A DNA stretch of 64,000 nt from Streptomyces sp. SAT1 (GCF_001654495.1 NZ_CP015849.1:2246501-2310500), one strand, 5' to 3'; shown: positions 55,293-63,951, counted from the stretch's first letter. The notes: generated by a model not told the origin, from the sequence alone. Made by a program: numbers and translations.

Positions 55293-56527
55293 TCCGTCAC
55301 CAGGCCGCGCAGGTCGGCGAAGCGGCGGTCACCGATGCCGGTGACCTGGCGCAGTTCCTGCACCGAGCGGAAGCCGCCGTGCCGGCTGCGGTAGTCGACG
55401 ATGTGCTGGGCCAGTACCGGGCCGACACCGGGCAGTGTCTCCAACTGGTCGGCGGTGGCGGTGTTGAGGGAGACCGGACCCGCCGGTGCCCCGGCGGCGC
55501 CCGGGGCGGTCCCCGCGCCCGCGCCCGCGGCCGTCCCCGGTCCGGTGGCCGGTGGCGGTCCGCCGACGACCAGTTGCTCGCCGTCCACGAGGAACCTCGC
55601 CTGGTTGAGTCCGTCGAGGTCGGTCCCGGGCCGTGCGCCGCCGGCCGCCCGGAGCGCGTCGGTGACCCGTGAGCCGGCCGGGAGGCGGTGGACGCCGGGG
55701 TGCCGGACCTTGCCGCTCACGTCCACCATGATCTGGCGGGCCCCGGCCGGGGCAGCGGCTTCCGGCGCCGCGGCGGCCGAGGCGTCCGACGCCACCGGGA
55801 AGTCCGGCGCGGCGCTCCGGTCGTCGTCGGCGGCGCGGCCCGGCCGGGACGCTGCCGCCCGGACCACCTCGGGTGCCGCGACGGACCGGGTGCGGCCGGT
55901 CCAGAAGTGCTGCGCGGCGAGGACAGCGGCGGCGACGAGCACCACCGTCAGCGCGATCGCATGCCTGCGCTCGACCCCGCACCGCGCCTGGAGCCACAGC
56001 GGCAGTCGCTCGCGCAGGGCGAGGGCGAGGGTTGCCGGGCTCCGCCGGGTCCGTGCCGCCTCCTCCGCGGCGCCGGTCGCGGCAGCCGTACCAGCCGTAC
56101 CAGCCGTACCGGGGGCGGTGTCCGCAGGCACCGCCGAAGACATCACGGATGCGGTCGGCTGAGCCGGGGACGCCGGGGGCGGGACCGAGGGCGCCGTGGG
56201 CGGGACCGGCCTGGCCCGTGGCGCGCCCGGCGGCACCCAGTACGTGGACCGGGAGGCGCTGTCGCGCACAGCCCCGGGATCGTCGCCGCCCGGAGGCCCG
56301 CTCCCCGATTCCTCCGCTTCCCCCGCCTGCTCCGCGTGGGCGGGGGAAGCGGCGAACAGGGCCTCGGCGCGGCGGCGCAGGTCCTCGGCCGGGGCCTGAT
56401 GGCGGCGGGGGCCGGAACGGGTGGGAACGGGGCGGTGGCGGCGGCCATGGGTGCGGCTGTCCGAGCCGGGGGCGCGACCCGGGCCGCTGGTCGCCGTCGC
56501 GGGGCGTGGATGCGGTCGAAGTGCCAT
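55289..56527 (-). CDS. comEA: ComEA family helix-hairpin-helix DNA-binding protein
   Basis: The 412-residue protein has one membrane helix (AIALTVVLVAAAVLAAQHFW, about 206-225), an SLBB domain and a C-terminal helix-hairpin-helix pair (LNTATADQLETLPGVGPVLA). It binds incoming DNA for ComEC. The N-terminal 200 residues are Pro/Ala-rich. ATG at 56527 is the best start, with no strong ribosome site. Confidence 0.9.
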   Translation of the reverse strand: MALRPHPRPATATSGPGRAPGSDSRTHGRRHRPVPTRSGPRRHQAPAEDLRRRAEALFAASPAHAEQAGEAEESGSGPPGGDDPGAVRDSASRSTYWVPPGAPRARPVPPTAPSVPPPASPAQPTASVMSSAVPADTAPGTAGTAGTAAATGAAEEAARTRRSPATLALALRERLPLWLQARCGVERRHAIALTVVLVAAAVLAAQHFWTGRTRSVAAPEVVRAAASRPGRAADDDRSAAPDFPVASDASAAAAPEAAAPAGARQIMVDVSGKVRHPGVHRLPAGSRVTDALRAAGGARPGTDLDGLNQARFLVDGEQLVVGGPPPATGPGTAAGAGAGTAPGAAGAPAGPVSLNTATADQLETLPGVGPVLAQHIVDYRSRHGGFRSVQELRQVTGIGDRRFADLRGLVTE

Positions 56528-56622
56528 GGCGTCAGCATCGGACAGCCCGTCACTTCGCGGTGATCTTGCTCGATTTCCGGGGACTACCCGCCGGTTGTGG
56601 ACAACCGCGTCCCCCACACGGG

Positions 56623-57468
56623 TCAGCGCGGGGAGACCACGACCCCCAGCAGCCCCGGCCCGGTGTGCGCGCCGATCACCGCGCCGACCTCGCTCACATG
56701 CAGGTCGGCGAGGCCCGGCACCCGGGCCCGCAGCCGGTCGGCGAGCGCCGCGGCCCGGTCGGGGGCGGCGAGATGGTGGACGGCGATGTCGATGCCCTCG
56801 CCGTTCGCGCGCTCGGCCGCGATCTCCTCCAGGCGGGCGATGGCCCGGGAGGCGGTCCGTACCTTCTCCAGCAGCTCGATCCGGCCGTCCTGGAGTTGCA
56901 GCAGGGGTTTCACGGCGAGCGCGGAGCCGAGCAGGGCCTGTGCGGTGCCGATGCGTCCGCCCCGGCGCAGATAGTCGAGCGTGTCGACGTAGAAGTGCGC
57001 GGAGGTGCCCGCGGCGCGCTTCTCGGCGGCCGCGACCGCCTCGTCCACCGTGCCGCCGGCCTCCGCGGTCTCGGCGGCGGCCACGGCGCAGAAACCGAGG
57101 GCCATCGCGACCATCCCGGTGTCCACGACGCGGACCGGTACCGGCGCCTCGCGGGCCGCGAGCACGGCGGCGTCATGGGTGCCCGACAGCTCCGCCGACA
57201 GGTGCAGGGAGACGATGCCGGTCGCGCCGGACTCGGCGAGCCGGCGGTAGGTCTCGGCGAAGCGCTCGGGGCTGGGGCGCGAGGTGGTGACGGAGCGCCG
57301 CTTCTGGAGGGCCTGGGCGAGGGAGCGGGTCGAGATCTCGGTGCCCTCCTCCAGGGCCCGGTCGCCGAGGACCACGGTCAGCGGGACCGCGGTGATGCCG
57401 TGACGCTCCATCGTCCGCTGCGGCAGGTAGGCCGTTGAATCGGTGACGATCGCGACATGGCGGGACAT
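56623..57468 (-). CDS. DegV family fatty acid-binding protein
   Basis: The 281-residue protein begins MSRHVAIVTDSTAYLP, the DegV signature, with the SLHLSAELSGTHDAA and DTLDYLRRGGRIG segments. DegV proteins bind fatty acids and, as FakB, feed them to a kinase. ATG at 57468 follows a TAACCT box by 7 nt with no ribosome site, so the mRNA is probably leaderless. Confidence 0.93.
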   Translation of the reverse strand: MSRHVAIVTDSTAYLPQRTMERHGITAVPLTVVLGDRALEEGTEISTRSLAQALQKRRSVTTSRPSPERFAETYRRLAESGATGIVSLHLSAELSGTHDAAVLAAREAPVPVRVVDTGMVAMALGFCAVAAAETAEAGGTVDEAVAAAEKRAAGTSAHFYVDTLDYLRRGGRIGTAQALLGSALAVKPLLQLQDGRIELLEKVRTASRAIARLEEIAAERANGEGIDIAVHHLAAPDRAAALADRLRARVPGLADLHVSEVGAVIGAHTGPGLLGVVVSPR

Positions 57469-57475
57469 GAGCTGG

Positions 57476-57481
57476 AGGTTA
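57476..57481 (-). promoter_or_regulatory. -10 element of leaderless degV-like gene
   Basis: TAACCT on the minus strand ends 7 nt before the ATG. Confidence 0.5.
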
Positions 57482-57587
57482 CCTGCCGTAGCGTCCGGGT
57501 GGCAGTCCAGCCCCTCTGACCGGGTGCGCGGGTGGCCGGAACAGGTGCGGCGGGCGGGGCGCAGCGGGATTCGGCGGGCTCGGCGGC

Positions 57588-58358
57588 TCAGGTGGTGCTC
57601 TCGGGGCGGGGCTTCTTCTGCCAGGAGTAGGTGGGGCGGCGCACCGGTTCCGTGAGGGCGGGACGGTCCCCTCCGCGGTCCGGGCCCCGGTCCCGCTCCC
57701 GGTCCGGGGCCGGCCGGGTGGCTTCCTCGGCGGGGGACGGCCGGAAGGCGCCCTCGTCCGGGCGTGCGGTCCCCGCACCGGCGGCGCCGACGCCGCTGCC
57801 GTGGGCGCCGCCGGTGCTGGTCCAGTGGCGCAGGGCGTCGGCCTCCACGCCGATCTGGTCGCTCAGCACGTCCAGGTCGTCGTCGGCGAAGCGGCGGGCG
57901 CGGTCGTGGGCGGCCCAGCGCAGGGCGTCGGCCGAATCCGTGACGCGCCGGGTCCGCTCGGCCAGGGACGGCAGCCGCTCGGCGAGCGTCGCCCGGTTCG
58001 GCTCGCTCTCCAGCCGCTTGAGTTCGTGGTCCAGTTCGCGCCCGTGGACGCTGAGGCGTTCGAACAGGGCGACGGACTCCTTGAGGGACTCGTCCTCGGT
58101 GGCGCCCGCGTACAGGGCGTCCTGGGTGGCGCGCATGGAGGTGCGCAGGGCGAGCCGGAGCTGGGCCAGCTCGCCGGCCGGGCCCGGCTGGGCGAAGGAC
58201 TTGGCGCGCAGGGTCTGGTCCTCCACCGCGCGGCGTGCCTGGTGGATCGTGCGGTCCACGCCGCGCTTGGCGGCGCCGACCGCCTTGACCGTGGCGTAGG
58301 CGCCCACGCCCAGGCAGAGCAGGAAGAGCACGGCGAAGACCGCGATGACTGCTTCCAC
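57588..58358 (-). CDS. Single-pass membrane protein with coiled coil
   Basis: The 256-residue protein has an N-terminal hydrophobic segment (IAVFAVLFLLCLGVGAYATV) and a long charged helical region (residues 30-180), then a disordered Arg/Asp/Pro-rich tail. GTG at 58358 follows GAGGAG. I do not recognise the family. A role at the membrane, perhaps tethering, is only a guess. Confidence 0.7.
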   Translation of the reverse strand: MEAVIAVFAVLFLLCLGVGAYATVKAVGAAKRGVDRTIHQARRAVEDQTLRAKSFAQPGPAGELAQLRLALRTSMRATQDALYAGATEDESLKESVALFERLSVHGRELDHELKRLESEPNRATLAERLPSLAERTRRVTDSADALRWAAHDRARRFADDDLDVLSDQIGVEADALRHWTSTGGAHGSGVGAAGAGTARPDEGAFRPSPAEEATRPAPDRERDRGPDRGGDRPALTEPVRRPTYSWQKKPRPESTT

Positions 58359-58416
58359 GATGCTCCTCCTCGGCTCGGCGGCACGCTGAGCGCCGCCCCT
58401 CCACGGTAAACGCAGC

Positions 58417-58455
58417 GGGCAGGTCCGGGGTTCCATGAAAACCCCGAACCTGCCC
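58417..58455 (-). terminator. leuS terminator
   Basis: GGGCAGGTCCGGGGTT (58417-58432) pairs with AACCCCGAACCTGCCC (58440-58455) with one mismatch, 31 bp after the leuS stop. Confidence 0.75.
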
Positions 58456-58486
58456 GTAGGGGACTACCCCGAGGCCGCGCCGCGGA

Positions 58487-61366
58487 TCACGCGGTCACGA
58501 TGTTCACCAGCTTCGGCGCGCGGACGATCACCTTGCGGATGCCCGCGCCGGCCAGCGCCGCCACGACCTTCTCGTCGGCGAGCGCCACCTTCTCCAGCTC
58601 CGCCTCTGAGATCGCCGGCGGCACCTCCAGGCGGGCCTTGACCTTGCCCTTGATCTGGACGACGCAGGTCACGGTCTCGTCCACGACGTAGGCCGGGTCG
58701 GCGACGGGGAAGTCGCGGTGGACGACCGAGCCGGTGTGGCCCAGCCGGTGCCACAGCTCCTCGGCGATGTGCGGGGCCAGCGGCGCCACCATCAGCACCA
58801 GCGGTTCGGCCACCGCGCGGGAGAGCGGACCGCCCGTCTTCGTCAGATGGTTGTTCAGCTCGGTGATCTTGGCGATGGCGGTGTTGAAGCGCAGGTGCTC
58901 CAGGTCCTGGCGCACACCGTCGATCGCCTTGTGCAGGGCCCGCAGCGTCTCCTCGTCGGGCTCGGCGCCGGAGACGGTGACCTCGCCGGTGGTCTCGTCG
59001 ACGATGTTGCGCCACAGCCGCTGGAGCAGCCGGAACTGGCCCACCACCGCGCGCGTGTCCCACGGCCGGGAGACGTCCAGCGGGCCCATCGCCATCTCGT
59101 ACAGGCGCAGGGTGTCGGCGCCGTACTCGGCGCAGATCTCGTCCGGGGTGACCGCGTTCTTCAGGGACTTGCCCATCTTGCCCAGCAGCCGGGAGACCTT
59201 CTCGCCCGCGTGGTAGTACGCGCCGTCGCGCTCCTCCACCTCGGCGGCCGGCACCGCGATGCCACGGCTGTCGCGGTAGACGAACGCCTGGATCATGCCC
59301 TGGTTGAACAGCTTGTGGAACGGCTCGGCGGAGGAAACGTACCCCAGGTCGAAGAGGACCTTGGACCAGAAGCGCGCGTACAGCAGGTGCAGCACGGCGT
59401 GTTCGGCACCGCCGACGTACAGGTCGACGCCGCCGTGCGGCATGCCCTCGCGCGGGCCCATCCAGTAGCGCTCGATCTCCGGGTCGACCAGCGCGCCGTC
59501 GTTGTGCGGGTCCAGGTAGCGGAACTCGTACCAGCAGGAACCGGCCCAGTTGGGCATGGTGTTGGTCTCGCGGCGGTACTTCTTCGGGCCGTCGCCCAGG
59601 TCCAGGGTGACGTTGACCCAGTCCTCGTTGCGCGACAGCGGCGTCTCGGGCTGGGTGTCGGCGTCGTCCGGGTCGAAGGTGCGCGGGCTGTAGTCCTCGA
59701 CCTCGGGCAGCTCCAGCGGCAGCATCGACTCGGGCAGCGGGTGCGCGATGCCGTCCTCGTCGTAGACGATCGGGAAGGGCTCGCCCCAGTAGCGCTGGCG
59801 GCTGAACAGCCAGTCGCGCAGGCGGAAGTTGACGGTGCCCTCGCCGGTGCCGGTGCGCTCCAGCCACTCGGTGATGCGCGCCTTGGCCTCGGCGACGCCC
59901 AGGCCGTCCAGGGAGATCTCGTCGTTGGCGGAGTTGATGACCCTCGCGTCGTGGGAGCCGAAGGCGTCCTCCCACGTGGCGGTGTCGGTGCCGCGGCCGT
60001 CGGTGGGCTCGACCACGCAGTGGATCGGCAGCTCGAAGGCGCGCGCGAACTCGAAGTCGCGCTGGTCGCCCGCCGGGACGGCCATGATCGCGCCGGTGCC
60101 GTAGCCCATCAGGACGTAGTCCGCGATGAACACCGGCACCCGCTCGCCGTTGACCGGGTTCGTGGCGTACGCGCCGATGAAGACGCCGGTCTTGTCCTTG
60201 GCCTCGGCCTGGCGCTCCACGTCGGACTTGGCGGCGGCCTGCGCGCGGTAGGCGGCGACGGCCTCGGCGGGCGTGGCGTGGCCGCCGGTCCACACCTCGT
60301 GGGTGCCCTCGGGCCAGGCGGCCGGGGTGAACTTCTCGACCAGCGGGTGCTCGGGGGCCAGCACCATGTAGGTGGCGCCGAACAGGGTGTCGGGGCGGGT
60401 GGTGAAGACGGTGATGCGCTCGCCGTCGATCGGGAAGTCGACGCGGGCGCCCTCCGAGCGGCCGATCCAGTTGCGCTGCTGGAGCTTGATGGCCTCGGGC
60501 CAGTCCAGCTCCTCCAGGTCGTCCAGCAGCCGGTCGGCGTAGGCGGTGATGCGCATGTTCCACTGGCGCAGCTTGGCCTTGAAGACGGGGAAGTTGCCGC
60601 GCTCGGAGCGGCCGTCGGCGGTGACCTCCTCGTTGGCCAGCACGGTGCCCAGGCCGGGGCACCAGTTGACGGGCGCGTCGGAGGCGTAGGCCAGGCGGAA
60701 GCCGCCCAGGACGTCGGCGCGCTCGGCGGCGGTCAGCTCGCTCCACGCGCGCGTGTGCCCGGGTACCGGGCGCTCACCGGACTCGAAGCGCGCGACCAGC
60801 TCGGCGATCGGGCGGGCCTGCCGCGCCTCGTCGTCGTACCAGGAGTTGAAGATCTGCAGGAAGATCCACTGGGTCCACTTGTAGTACTCCGGATCGATCG
60901 TCGCGAACGACCGGCGCTTGTCGTGGCCCAGGCCCAGCCGGCGCAGCTGGGCCTTCATGTTCTCCATGTTGGCCTCGGTGGACACGCGCGGGTGCGTGCC
61001 GGTCTGCACGGCGTACTGCTCGGCGGGCAGGCCGAAGGCGTCGAAGCCCAGGGTGTGCAGCACGTTGTGGCCGCTCATCCGCTGGAACCGGGCGTAGACG
61101 TCGGTGGCGATGTACCCCAGGGGGTGGCCGACGTGCAGGCCCGCACCGGAGGGGTACGGGAACATGTCCATGATGAACTTCTTGGGGCGGGCGGCCAGCT
61201 CCGGGTCCCCGGCCAGGTCGCCGGTGGGGTTCGGCGCGGCGTAGGTGCCCTCGGCGTCCCAGAAGTCCTGCCAGCGTGCCTCGATGTCGGCCGCCACGGC
61301 GGCCGTGTAGCGGTGCGGCGCAGTCTCCGCCGGGCCGGCGGTGGCTGCGGGGTTCGTCTCGCTCAT
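58487..61366 (-). CDS. leuS: Leucyl-tRNA synthetase
   Basis: The 959-residue class I synthetase charges tRNA-Leu. HIGH-type motif GLHVGHP follows MFPYPSGA; the KMSKS motif is present as KMGKS. The large CP1 editing domain is retained ([20 protein letters not shown]). ATG at 61366 follows TGAGGATC. It is preceded by a leucine-rich leader peptide and an attenuator hairpin, so charging level probably sets its own expression. Confidence 0.97.
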   Translation of the reverse strand: MSETNPAATAGPAETAPHRYTAAVAADIEARWQDFWDAEGTYAAPNPTGDLAGDPELAARPKKFIMDMFPYPSGAGLHVGHPLGYIATDVYARFQRMSGHNVLHTLGFDAFGLPAEQYAVQTGTHPRVSTEANMENMKAQLRRLGLGHDKRRSFATIDPEYYKWTQWIFLQIFNSWYDDEARQARPIAELVARFESGERPVPGHTRAWSELTAAERADVLGGFRLAYASDAPVNWCPGLGTVLANEEVTADGRSERGNFPVFKAKLRQWNMRITAYADRLLDDLEELDWPEAIKLQQRNWIGRSEGARVDFPIDGERITVFTTRPDTLFGATYMVLAPEHPLVEKFTPAAWPEGTHEVWTGGHATPAEAVAAYRAQAAAKSDVERQAEAKDKTGVFIGAYATNPVNGERVPVFIADYVLMGYGTGAIMAVPAGDQRDFEFARAFELPIHCVVEPTDGRGTDTATWEDAFGSHDARVINSANDEISLDGLGVAEAKARITEWLERTGTGEGTVNFRLRDWLFSRQRYWGEPFPIVYDEDGIAHPLPESMLPLELPEVEDYSPRTFDPDDADTQPETPLSRNEDWVNVTLDLGDGPKKYRRETNTMPNWAGSCWYEFRYLDPHNDGALVDPEIERYWMGPREGMPHGGVDLYVGGAEHAVLHLLYARFWSKVLFDLGYVSSAEPFHKLFNQGMIQAFVYRDSRGIAVPAAEVEERDGAYYHAGEKVSRLLGKMGKSLKNAVTPDEICAEYGADTLRLYEMAMGPLDVSRPWDTRAVVGQFRLLQRLWRNIVDETTGEVTVSGAEPDEETLRALHKAIDGVRQDLEHLRFNTAIAKITELNNHLTKTGGPLSRAVAEPLVLMVAPLAPHIAEELWHRLGHTGSVVHRDFPVADPAYVVDETVTCVVQIKGKVKARLEVPPAISEAELEKVALADEKVVAALAGAGIRKVIVRAPKLVNIVTA

Positions 61367-61419
61367 GATCCTCAAAGCTCCATCGATCGTCTCTGCCCGC
61401 GGCTGCGACTTTCCGGAAA

Positions 61420-61446
61420 TGAAAAATCCCCTCGCACAGGAGGGGA
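61420..61446 (-). terminator. leuS attenuator hairpin
   Basis: On the minus strand TCCCCTC and GAGGGGA form a 7-bp stem (arms 61440-61446 and 61427-61433, loop CTGTGC) followed at once by TTTTT. It lies between the leader peptide and leuS, 48 nt after the leader stop. Confidence 0.85.
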
Positions 61447-61459
61447 CGCCGCGCCGATG

Positions 61460-61487
61460 CCGACCCACCGATTGGCCCGGCGGTCGG
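61460..61487 (-). promoter_or_regulatory. Second stem in the leuS leader
   Basis: CCGACC and GGTCGG (61487-61482 with 61465-61460) can pair, with an internal CCG/CGG. This stem lies between the leader peptide and the terminator hairpin. It could be the pause or antiterminator partner, but I cannot fold the RNA here. Confidence 0.4.
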
Positions 61488-61493
61488 GAGTGA

Positions 61494-61532
61494 TCAGCGC
61501 GGCTCGCTAAGCAGAAGGCGTACGGCACGCAT
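61494..61532 (-). CDS. leuS leader peptide
   Basis: A 12-codon ORF encodes [12 protein letters not shown]. Three consecutive leucine codons, CTT CTG CTT, include two rare CTT codons. It has no Shine-Dalgarno; TACCCT lies 6 nt upstream of its ATG, so the transcript is likely leaderless and begins at the leader peptide. Slow decoding at the Leu codons when tRNA-Leu is uncharged would change folding of the terminator hairpin downstream. Confidence 0.8.
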   Translation of the reverse strand: MRAVRLLLSEPR

Positions 61533-61538
61533 GGCGTC

Positions 61539-61544
61539 AGGGTA
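61539..61544 (-). promoter_or_regulatory. -10 element of the leuS leader transcript
   Basis: TACCCT on the minus strand ends 6 nt before the leader ATG. No strong -35 is seen. Confidence 0.5.
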
Positions 61545-61681
61545 CCGCAGCCGTCGAGCGGCCCGCGACAGGCTTGTGGACGACCGGGCGAGGGCCGCCG
61601 GGGGGACACGGTGGCGGGGGCCGGAGCCACCCGCAGGGAGCACCAACAGGGGCGCCGGCAGGAGCACCCGCAGGGATATGC

Positions 61682-61717
61682 CGAAGGCGGACCGCCCGTC
61701 CGGACGACCCGCCTTCG
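61682..61717 (-). terminator. Terminator of the first tRNA-Ala gene
   Basis: CGAAGGCGG (61682-61690) pairs with CCGCCTTCG (61709-61717), with GTCCGGAC palindrome in the loop, 8 bp past the tRNA 3' end. Confidence 0.65.
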
Positions 61718-61724
61718 ATTCCTG

Positions 61725-61797
61725 TGGAGCTAAGGAGAATTGAACTCCTGACCTCCTGCATGCCATGCAGGCGCTCTACCAACTGAGCTATAGCCCC
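61725..61797 (-). tRNA. tRNA-Ala (anticodon GGC)
   Basis: The minus strand gives a 73-nt cloverleaf. The acceptor GGGGCTA pairs with TAGCTCC (one GU), the D arm contains AGCTCAGTTGGTAGAGC, the anticodon stem CCTGC/GCAGG encloses a loop with anticodon GGC, and the T arm contains GTTCAATTC. CCA is not encoded. It reads alanine codons GCC and GCT. An identical copy lies at 62583-62655. Confidence 0.96.
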
Positions 61798-61838
61798 TTG
61801 CCCTGCTTCCGCCCGGTTTCCCTGGCGGCGACGCCAAC

Positions 61839-61867
61839 ATTACACGGTCCAGGGGGTGCTTCACCAA
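61839..61867 (-). promoter_or_regulatory. Promoter of the first tRNA-Ala gene
   Basis: On the minus strand TTGGTG (61867-61862), 17 bp, TGTAAT (61844-61839). The start would be about 35 nt before the mature tRNA. Confidence 0.7.
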
Positions 61868-61930
61868 ATCCGTTTCCGCTTCGCCCGAGATGACCGATAG
61901 CGACCGATTTGACCAGTCGGATCGGTCGGT

Positions 61931-61948
61931 CGGTCGACCGGTCGACCG
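61931..61948. terminator. 18-bp GGTC palindrome after the zinc-ribbon gene
   Basis: CGGTCGACCGGTCGACCG is a perfect 18-bp palindrome inside a run of GGTC repeats, 10 bp after the stop of the 77-residue gene. It probably acts as its terminator. Confidence 0.45.
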
Positions 61949-61957
61949 GTCGGATCA

Positions 61958-62191
61958 TCATGCCGTGACGAACGAGTAGAACCGCTTCAGCGTGCAGTGC
62001 TCCTCCAGGAGCCGCCCGTAGATCGGTTCGCCCTCCAGCTCGCGGTACGTCTCGATCGGGTCGCCTTTTATGATCAGCGCCCGCGCGCACTCCTCGCACC
62101 AGTACTGGTAGTCGGGGTTGATCGGCTCCATGTCACGGACGATCGGCGTACCGCTGCCGCACCAGTCGCACTTACGCCTGTGGGCACCCAT
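61958..62191 (-). CDS. Small zinc-ribbon protein (77 residues)
   Basis: The protein starts MGAHRRKCDWCGSGTPIVRD and has a second pair in YWCEECARAL, so CxxC...CxxC can bind zinc. The rest is helical with several acidic residues. ATG at 62191 follows GGAGC. It lies 3 bp after the stop of the 59-residue gene, so the two are one operon sitting between two tRNA-Ala genes. Function unknown. Confidence 0.75.
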   Translation of the reverse strand: MGAHRRKCDWCGSGTPIVRDMEPINPDYQYWCEECARALIIKGDPIETYRELEGEPIYGRLLEEHCTLKRFYSFVTA

Positions 62192-62194
62192 CGA

Positions 62195-62374
62195 TCAGCT
62201 CCAGCTGTGGCCGCAGGCCGTGCACACGTACGAGACCCCGCCGTTGTCGCCGAGGACCTGGGCGACATGGAGGGAACCGCAGGAGGGGCAGACCAGGCGG
62301 GTGGCGGTGGCGGTGGCGCGTATCGACGCCGCACCGAGGAGGTGTCCGCCCTCCTCGAGGATGCTCGCAGGCAT
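62195..62374 (-). CDS. Small zinc-ribbon protein (59 residues)
   Basis: The 59-residue protein ends with CPSCGSLHVAQVLGDNGG then VSYVCTACGHSWS, a TFIIS-like zinc ribbon (two CxxC pairs). ATG at 62374 follows AGGGAG. It is the first gene of a two-gene operon of zinc-ribbon proteins. I do not know its role; nucleic-acid binding is the common use of this fold. Confidence 0.75.
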   Translation of the reverse strand: MPASILEEGGHLLGAASIRATATATRLVCPSCGSLHVAQVLGDNGGVSYVCTACGHSWS

Positions 62375-62510
62375 CGCCACTCCCTCCCAGTCGGGCCGCG
62401 CCCCCTTCCGGCCGTTTGATTCTGCCACGGCCACCGGGCCTCTTCGCAGAGGTAGCAGAGGTGTACGTCCCCGGACCCCGGCCGATCCGGGGCAGGAGGG
62501 GGCGCAAAGC

Positions 62511-62544
62511 AGAGAATCCCGCCCCTTGCGGGACGGGATTCTCT
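62511..62544 (-). terminator. Terminator of the second tRNA-Ala gene
   Basis: AGAGAATCCCG (62511-62521) and CGGGATTCTCT (62534-62544) are a perfect 11-bp stem, 39 bp after the tRNA. A short TTT follows on the minus strand. Confidence 0.8.
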
Positions 62545-62582
62545 TCACCGATCTCTGGCTCTCCTCGCGGAGGACCGATCAG

Positions 62583-62655
62583 TGGAGCTAAGGAGAATTG
62601 AACTCCTGACCTCCTGCATGCCATGCAGGCGCTCTACCAACTGAGCTATAGCCCC
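62583..62655 (-). tRNA. tRNA-Ala (anticodon GGC), second copy
   Basis: The 73-nt sequence is identical to the gene at 61725-61797 (same acceptor stem, anticodon GGC, discriminator A, no encoded CCA). The flanks differ, each copy having its own promoter and terminator. Confidence 0.96.
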
Positions 62656-62657
62656 TC

Positions 62658-62684
62658 GTTCGCTCCCCGCGCTGCGGGGCGAAC
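62658..62684 (-). other. Hairpin in the 5' leader of the second tRNA-Ala
   Basis: GTTCGC and GCGAAC with inner CCCGC/GCGGG form a stem-loop that ends 3 nt before the mature tRNA 5' end. It fills the space between the predicted start site and the tRNA, where it could affect RNase P cleavage. Confidence 0.5.
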
Positions 62685-62691
62685 AAGAAGA

Positions 62692-62721
62692 ACTTTAGCC
62701 TGCGACCTGCCGGAAAGTGAA
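62692..62721 (-). promoter_or_regulatory. Promoter of the second tRNA-Ala gene
   Basis: On the minus strand TTCACT (62721-62716), 18 bp, TAAAGT (62697-62692). Confidence 0.6.
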
Positions 62722-62744
62722 ATCCGGGTCCCCGCGGGGGACGG

Positions 62745-62758
62745 CCGCCCCGGGGCGG
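62745..62758 (-). terminator. Palindrome after the histidine phosphatase gene
   Basis: CCGCCCCGGGGCGG, a 14-bp palindrome 3 bp past the stop codon, could fold as a short terminator hairpin. Confidence 0.4.
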
Positions 62759-62760
62759 GC

Positions 62761-63432
62761 TCAGGTGTCGTCGCCGAGGACCGGTTCCGGGAGCGTGCCG
62801 GCGTTGTGCTCCAGCAGGCGCCAGCCGCGGGCGCCCTCGCCCAGCACCGACCAGCAGCAGTTGGACAGCCCGCCCAGGCTCTCCCAGTGACGGGCCTCCA
62901 GGCCGAGCAGACGCCCGATGGTCGTACGGATGGTGCCGCCGTGGCTGACCACCACCAGCGTGCCGTCCTCGGGCAGCTTGTCCGCGTGCCGCAGCACCAC
63001 GGGGGCGGCGCGGTCGGCGACCTCGCTCTCCAGTTCGCCCCCGCCCCGGCGCACCGGCTCGCCGCGCTTCCACGCGGCGTACTCCTCGCCGTACCGGGCG
63101 ATGATCTCCTCGTGCGTGAGCCCCTGCCACACGCCCGCGTAGGTCTCGCGCAGACCCTCGTCGCGGGCGACCTCAAGACCGGTGAGGGCGGCCAGCTCGT
63201 CGGCGGTGCGCGCGGCCCGCTTCAGGTCGGAGGAGACGATCGCGTCCGGGCCGAGGGAGGCCAGCAGACGGGCGGCCCGGCGGGCCTGGCCGACGCCGGC
63301 CTCGGTCAGCTCGACGTCCGTGGAGCCCTGGAAGCGGCGCTCCACGTTCCACGAGGTCTGGCCGTGCCGCCAGAGGATGACGCGGCGGCCCCGGCCGGGC
63401 GGCCGGACGGCCGCCTCAGCGGCGCCGCTCAC
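62761..63432 (-). CDS. Histidine phosphatase (phosphoglycerate mutase-like)
   Basis: The 223-residue protein has the RHG motif (ILWRHGQTSWN) with the phosphohistidine, the second catalytic histidine in VVSHGGTIR and the conserved ETYAGVWQG segment. It is more likely a small-molecule phosphatase than a glycolytic mutase. GTG at 63432 overlaps the rsfS stop (GTGA); GTG at 63438 is an in-frame alternative. Confidence 0.9.
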   Translation of the reverse strand: MSGAAEAAVRPPGRGRRVILWRHGQTSWNVERRFQGSTDVELTEAGVGQARRAARLLASLGPDAIVSSDLKRAARTADELAALTGLEVARDEGLRETYAGVWQGLTHEEIIARYGEEYAAWKRGEPVRRGGGELESEVADRAAPVVLRHADKLPEDGTLVVVSHGGTIRTTIGRLLGLEARHWESLGGLSNCCWSVLGEGARGWRLLEHNAGTLPEPVLGDDT

Positions 63433-63875
63433 CGCCACTCACCGTCCGGCTGCGCCGGCTCCTCGGCGGCCTGGAGCCTGGCGTGCTCCGCCGCCTTGCC
63501 GCGGGTCGCCTTCGCCTCCTCGGGCAGCTCCAGCTCGGGGCAGTCCTTCCACAGCCGCTCCAGGGCGTAGAAGACGCGCTCCTCGCTGTGCTGGACATGG
63601 ACGACGATGTCGACGTAGTCGAGCAGGATCCAGCGGGCCTCGCGGTCGCCCTCACGGCGGACCGGCTTGGCGCCCAGTTCCTTCTGGAGCCGCTCCTCGA
63701 TCTCGTCGACGATCGACTTGACCTGGCGGTCGTTGGGCGCGGACGCCAGCAGGAAGGCGTCGGTGATCGACAGGACGTCACTGACGTCGTAGGCGATGAT
63801 GTCGTGCGCGAGCTTGTCGGCGGCCGCCTGGGCGGCGGTGGTGATGAGCTCGATGGAACGGTCGGTCGCGGTCAC
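63429..63875 (-). CDS. rsfS: Ribosome silencing factor RsfS
   Basis: The 148-residue protein (IIAYDVSDVLSITDAFLLAS ... ARWILLDYVDIVVHV) binds L14 and blocks subunit joining in starvation. The C-terminal 40 residues are a charged tail. GTG at 63875 follows GGAAAG. It sits between an LCP gene and a phosphatase gene, the usual nadD-LCP-rsfS order. Confidence 0.95.
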   Translation of the reverse strand: MTATDRSIELITTAAQAAADKLAHDIIAYDVSDVLSITDAFLLASAPNDRQVKSIVDEIEERLQKELGAKPVRREGDREARWILLDYVDIVVHVQHSEERVFYALERLWKDCPELELPEEAKATRGKAAEHARLQAAEEPAQPDGEWR

Positions 63876-63951
63876 TACAGGGCTTTCCGTCGGCGGTCAC
63901 TTGACACCAAGGGTCTCACGGACCGCCGACAGCCCCTGCGTCATTACGGGA

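Noticed and set aside
61725-62655. tRNA-Ala copies as attachment sites of an integrated element
   Set aside because: Both tRNA genes are full length with their own promoters, and the 785 bp between them holds two small zinc-ribbon genes without integrase or excisionase.
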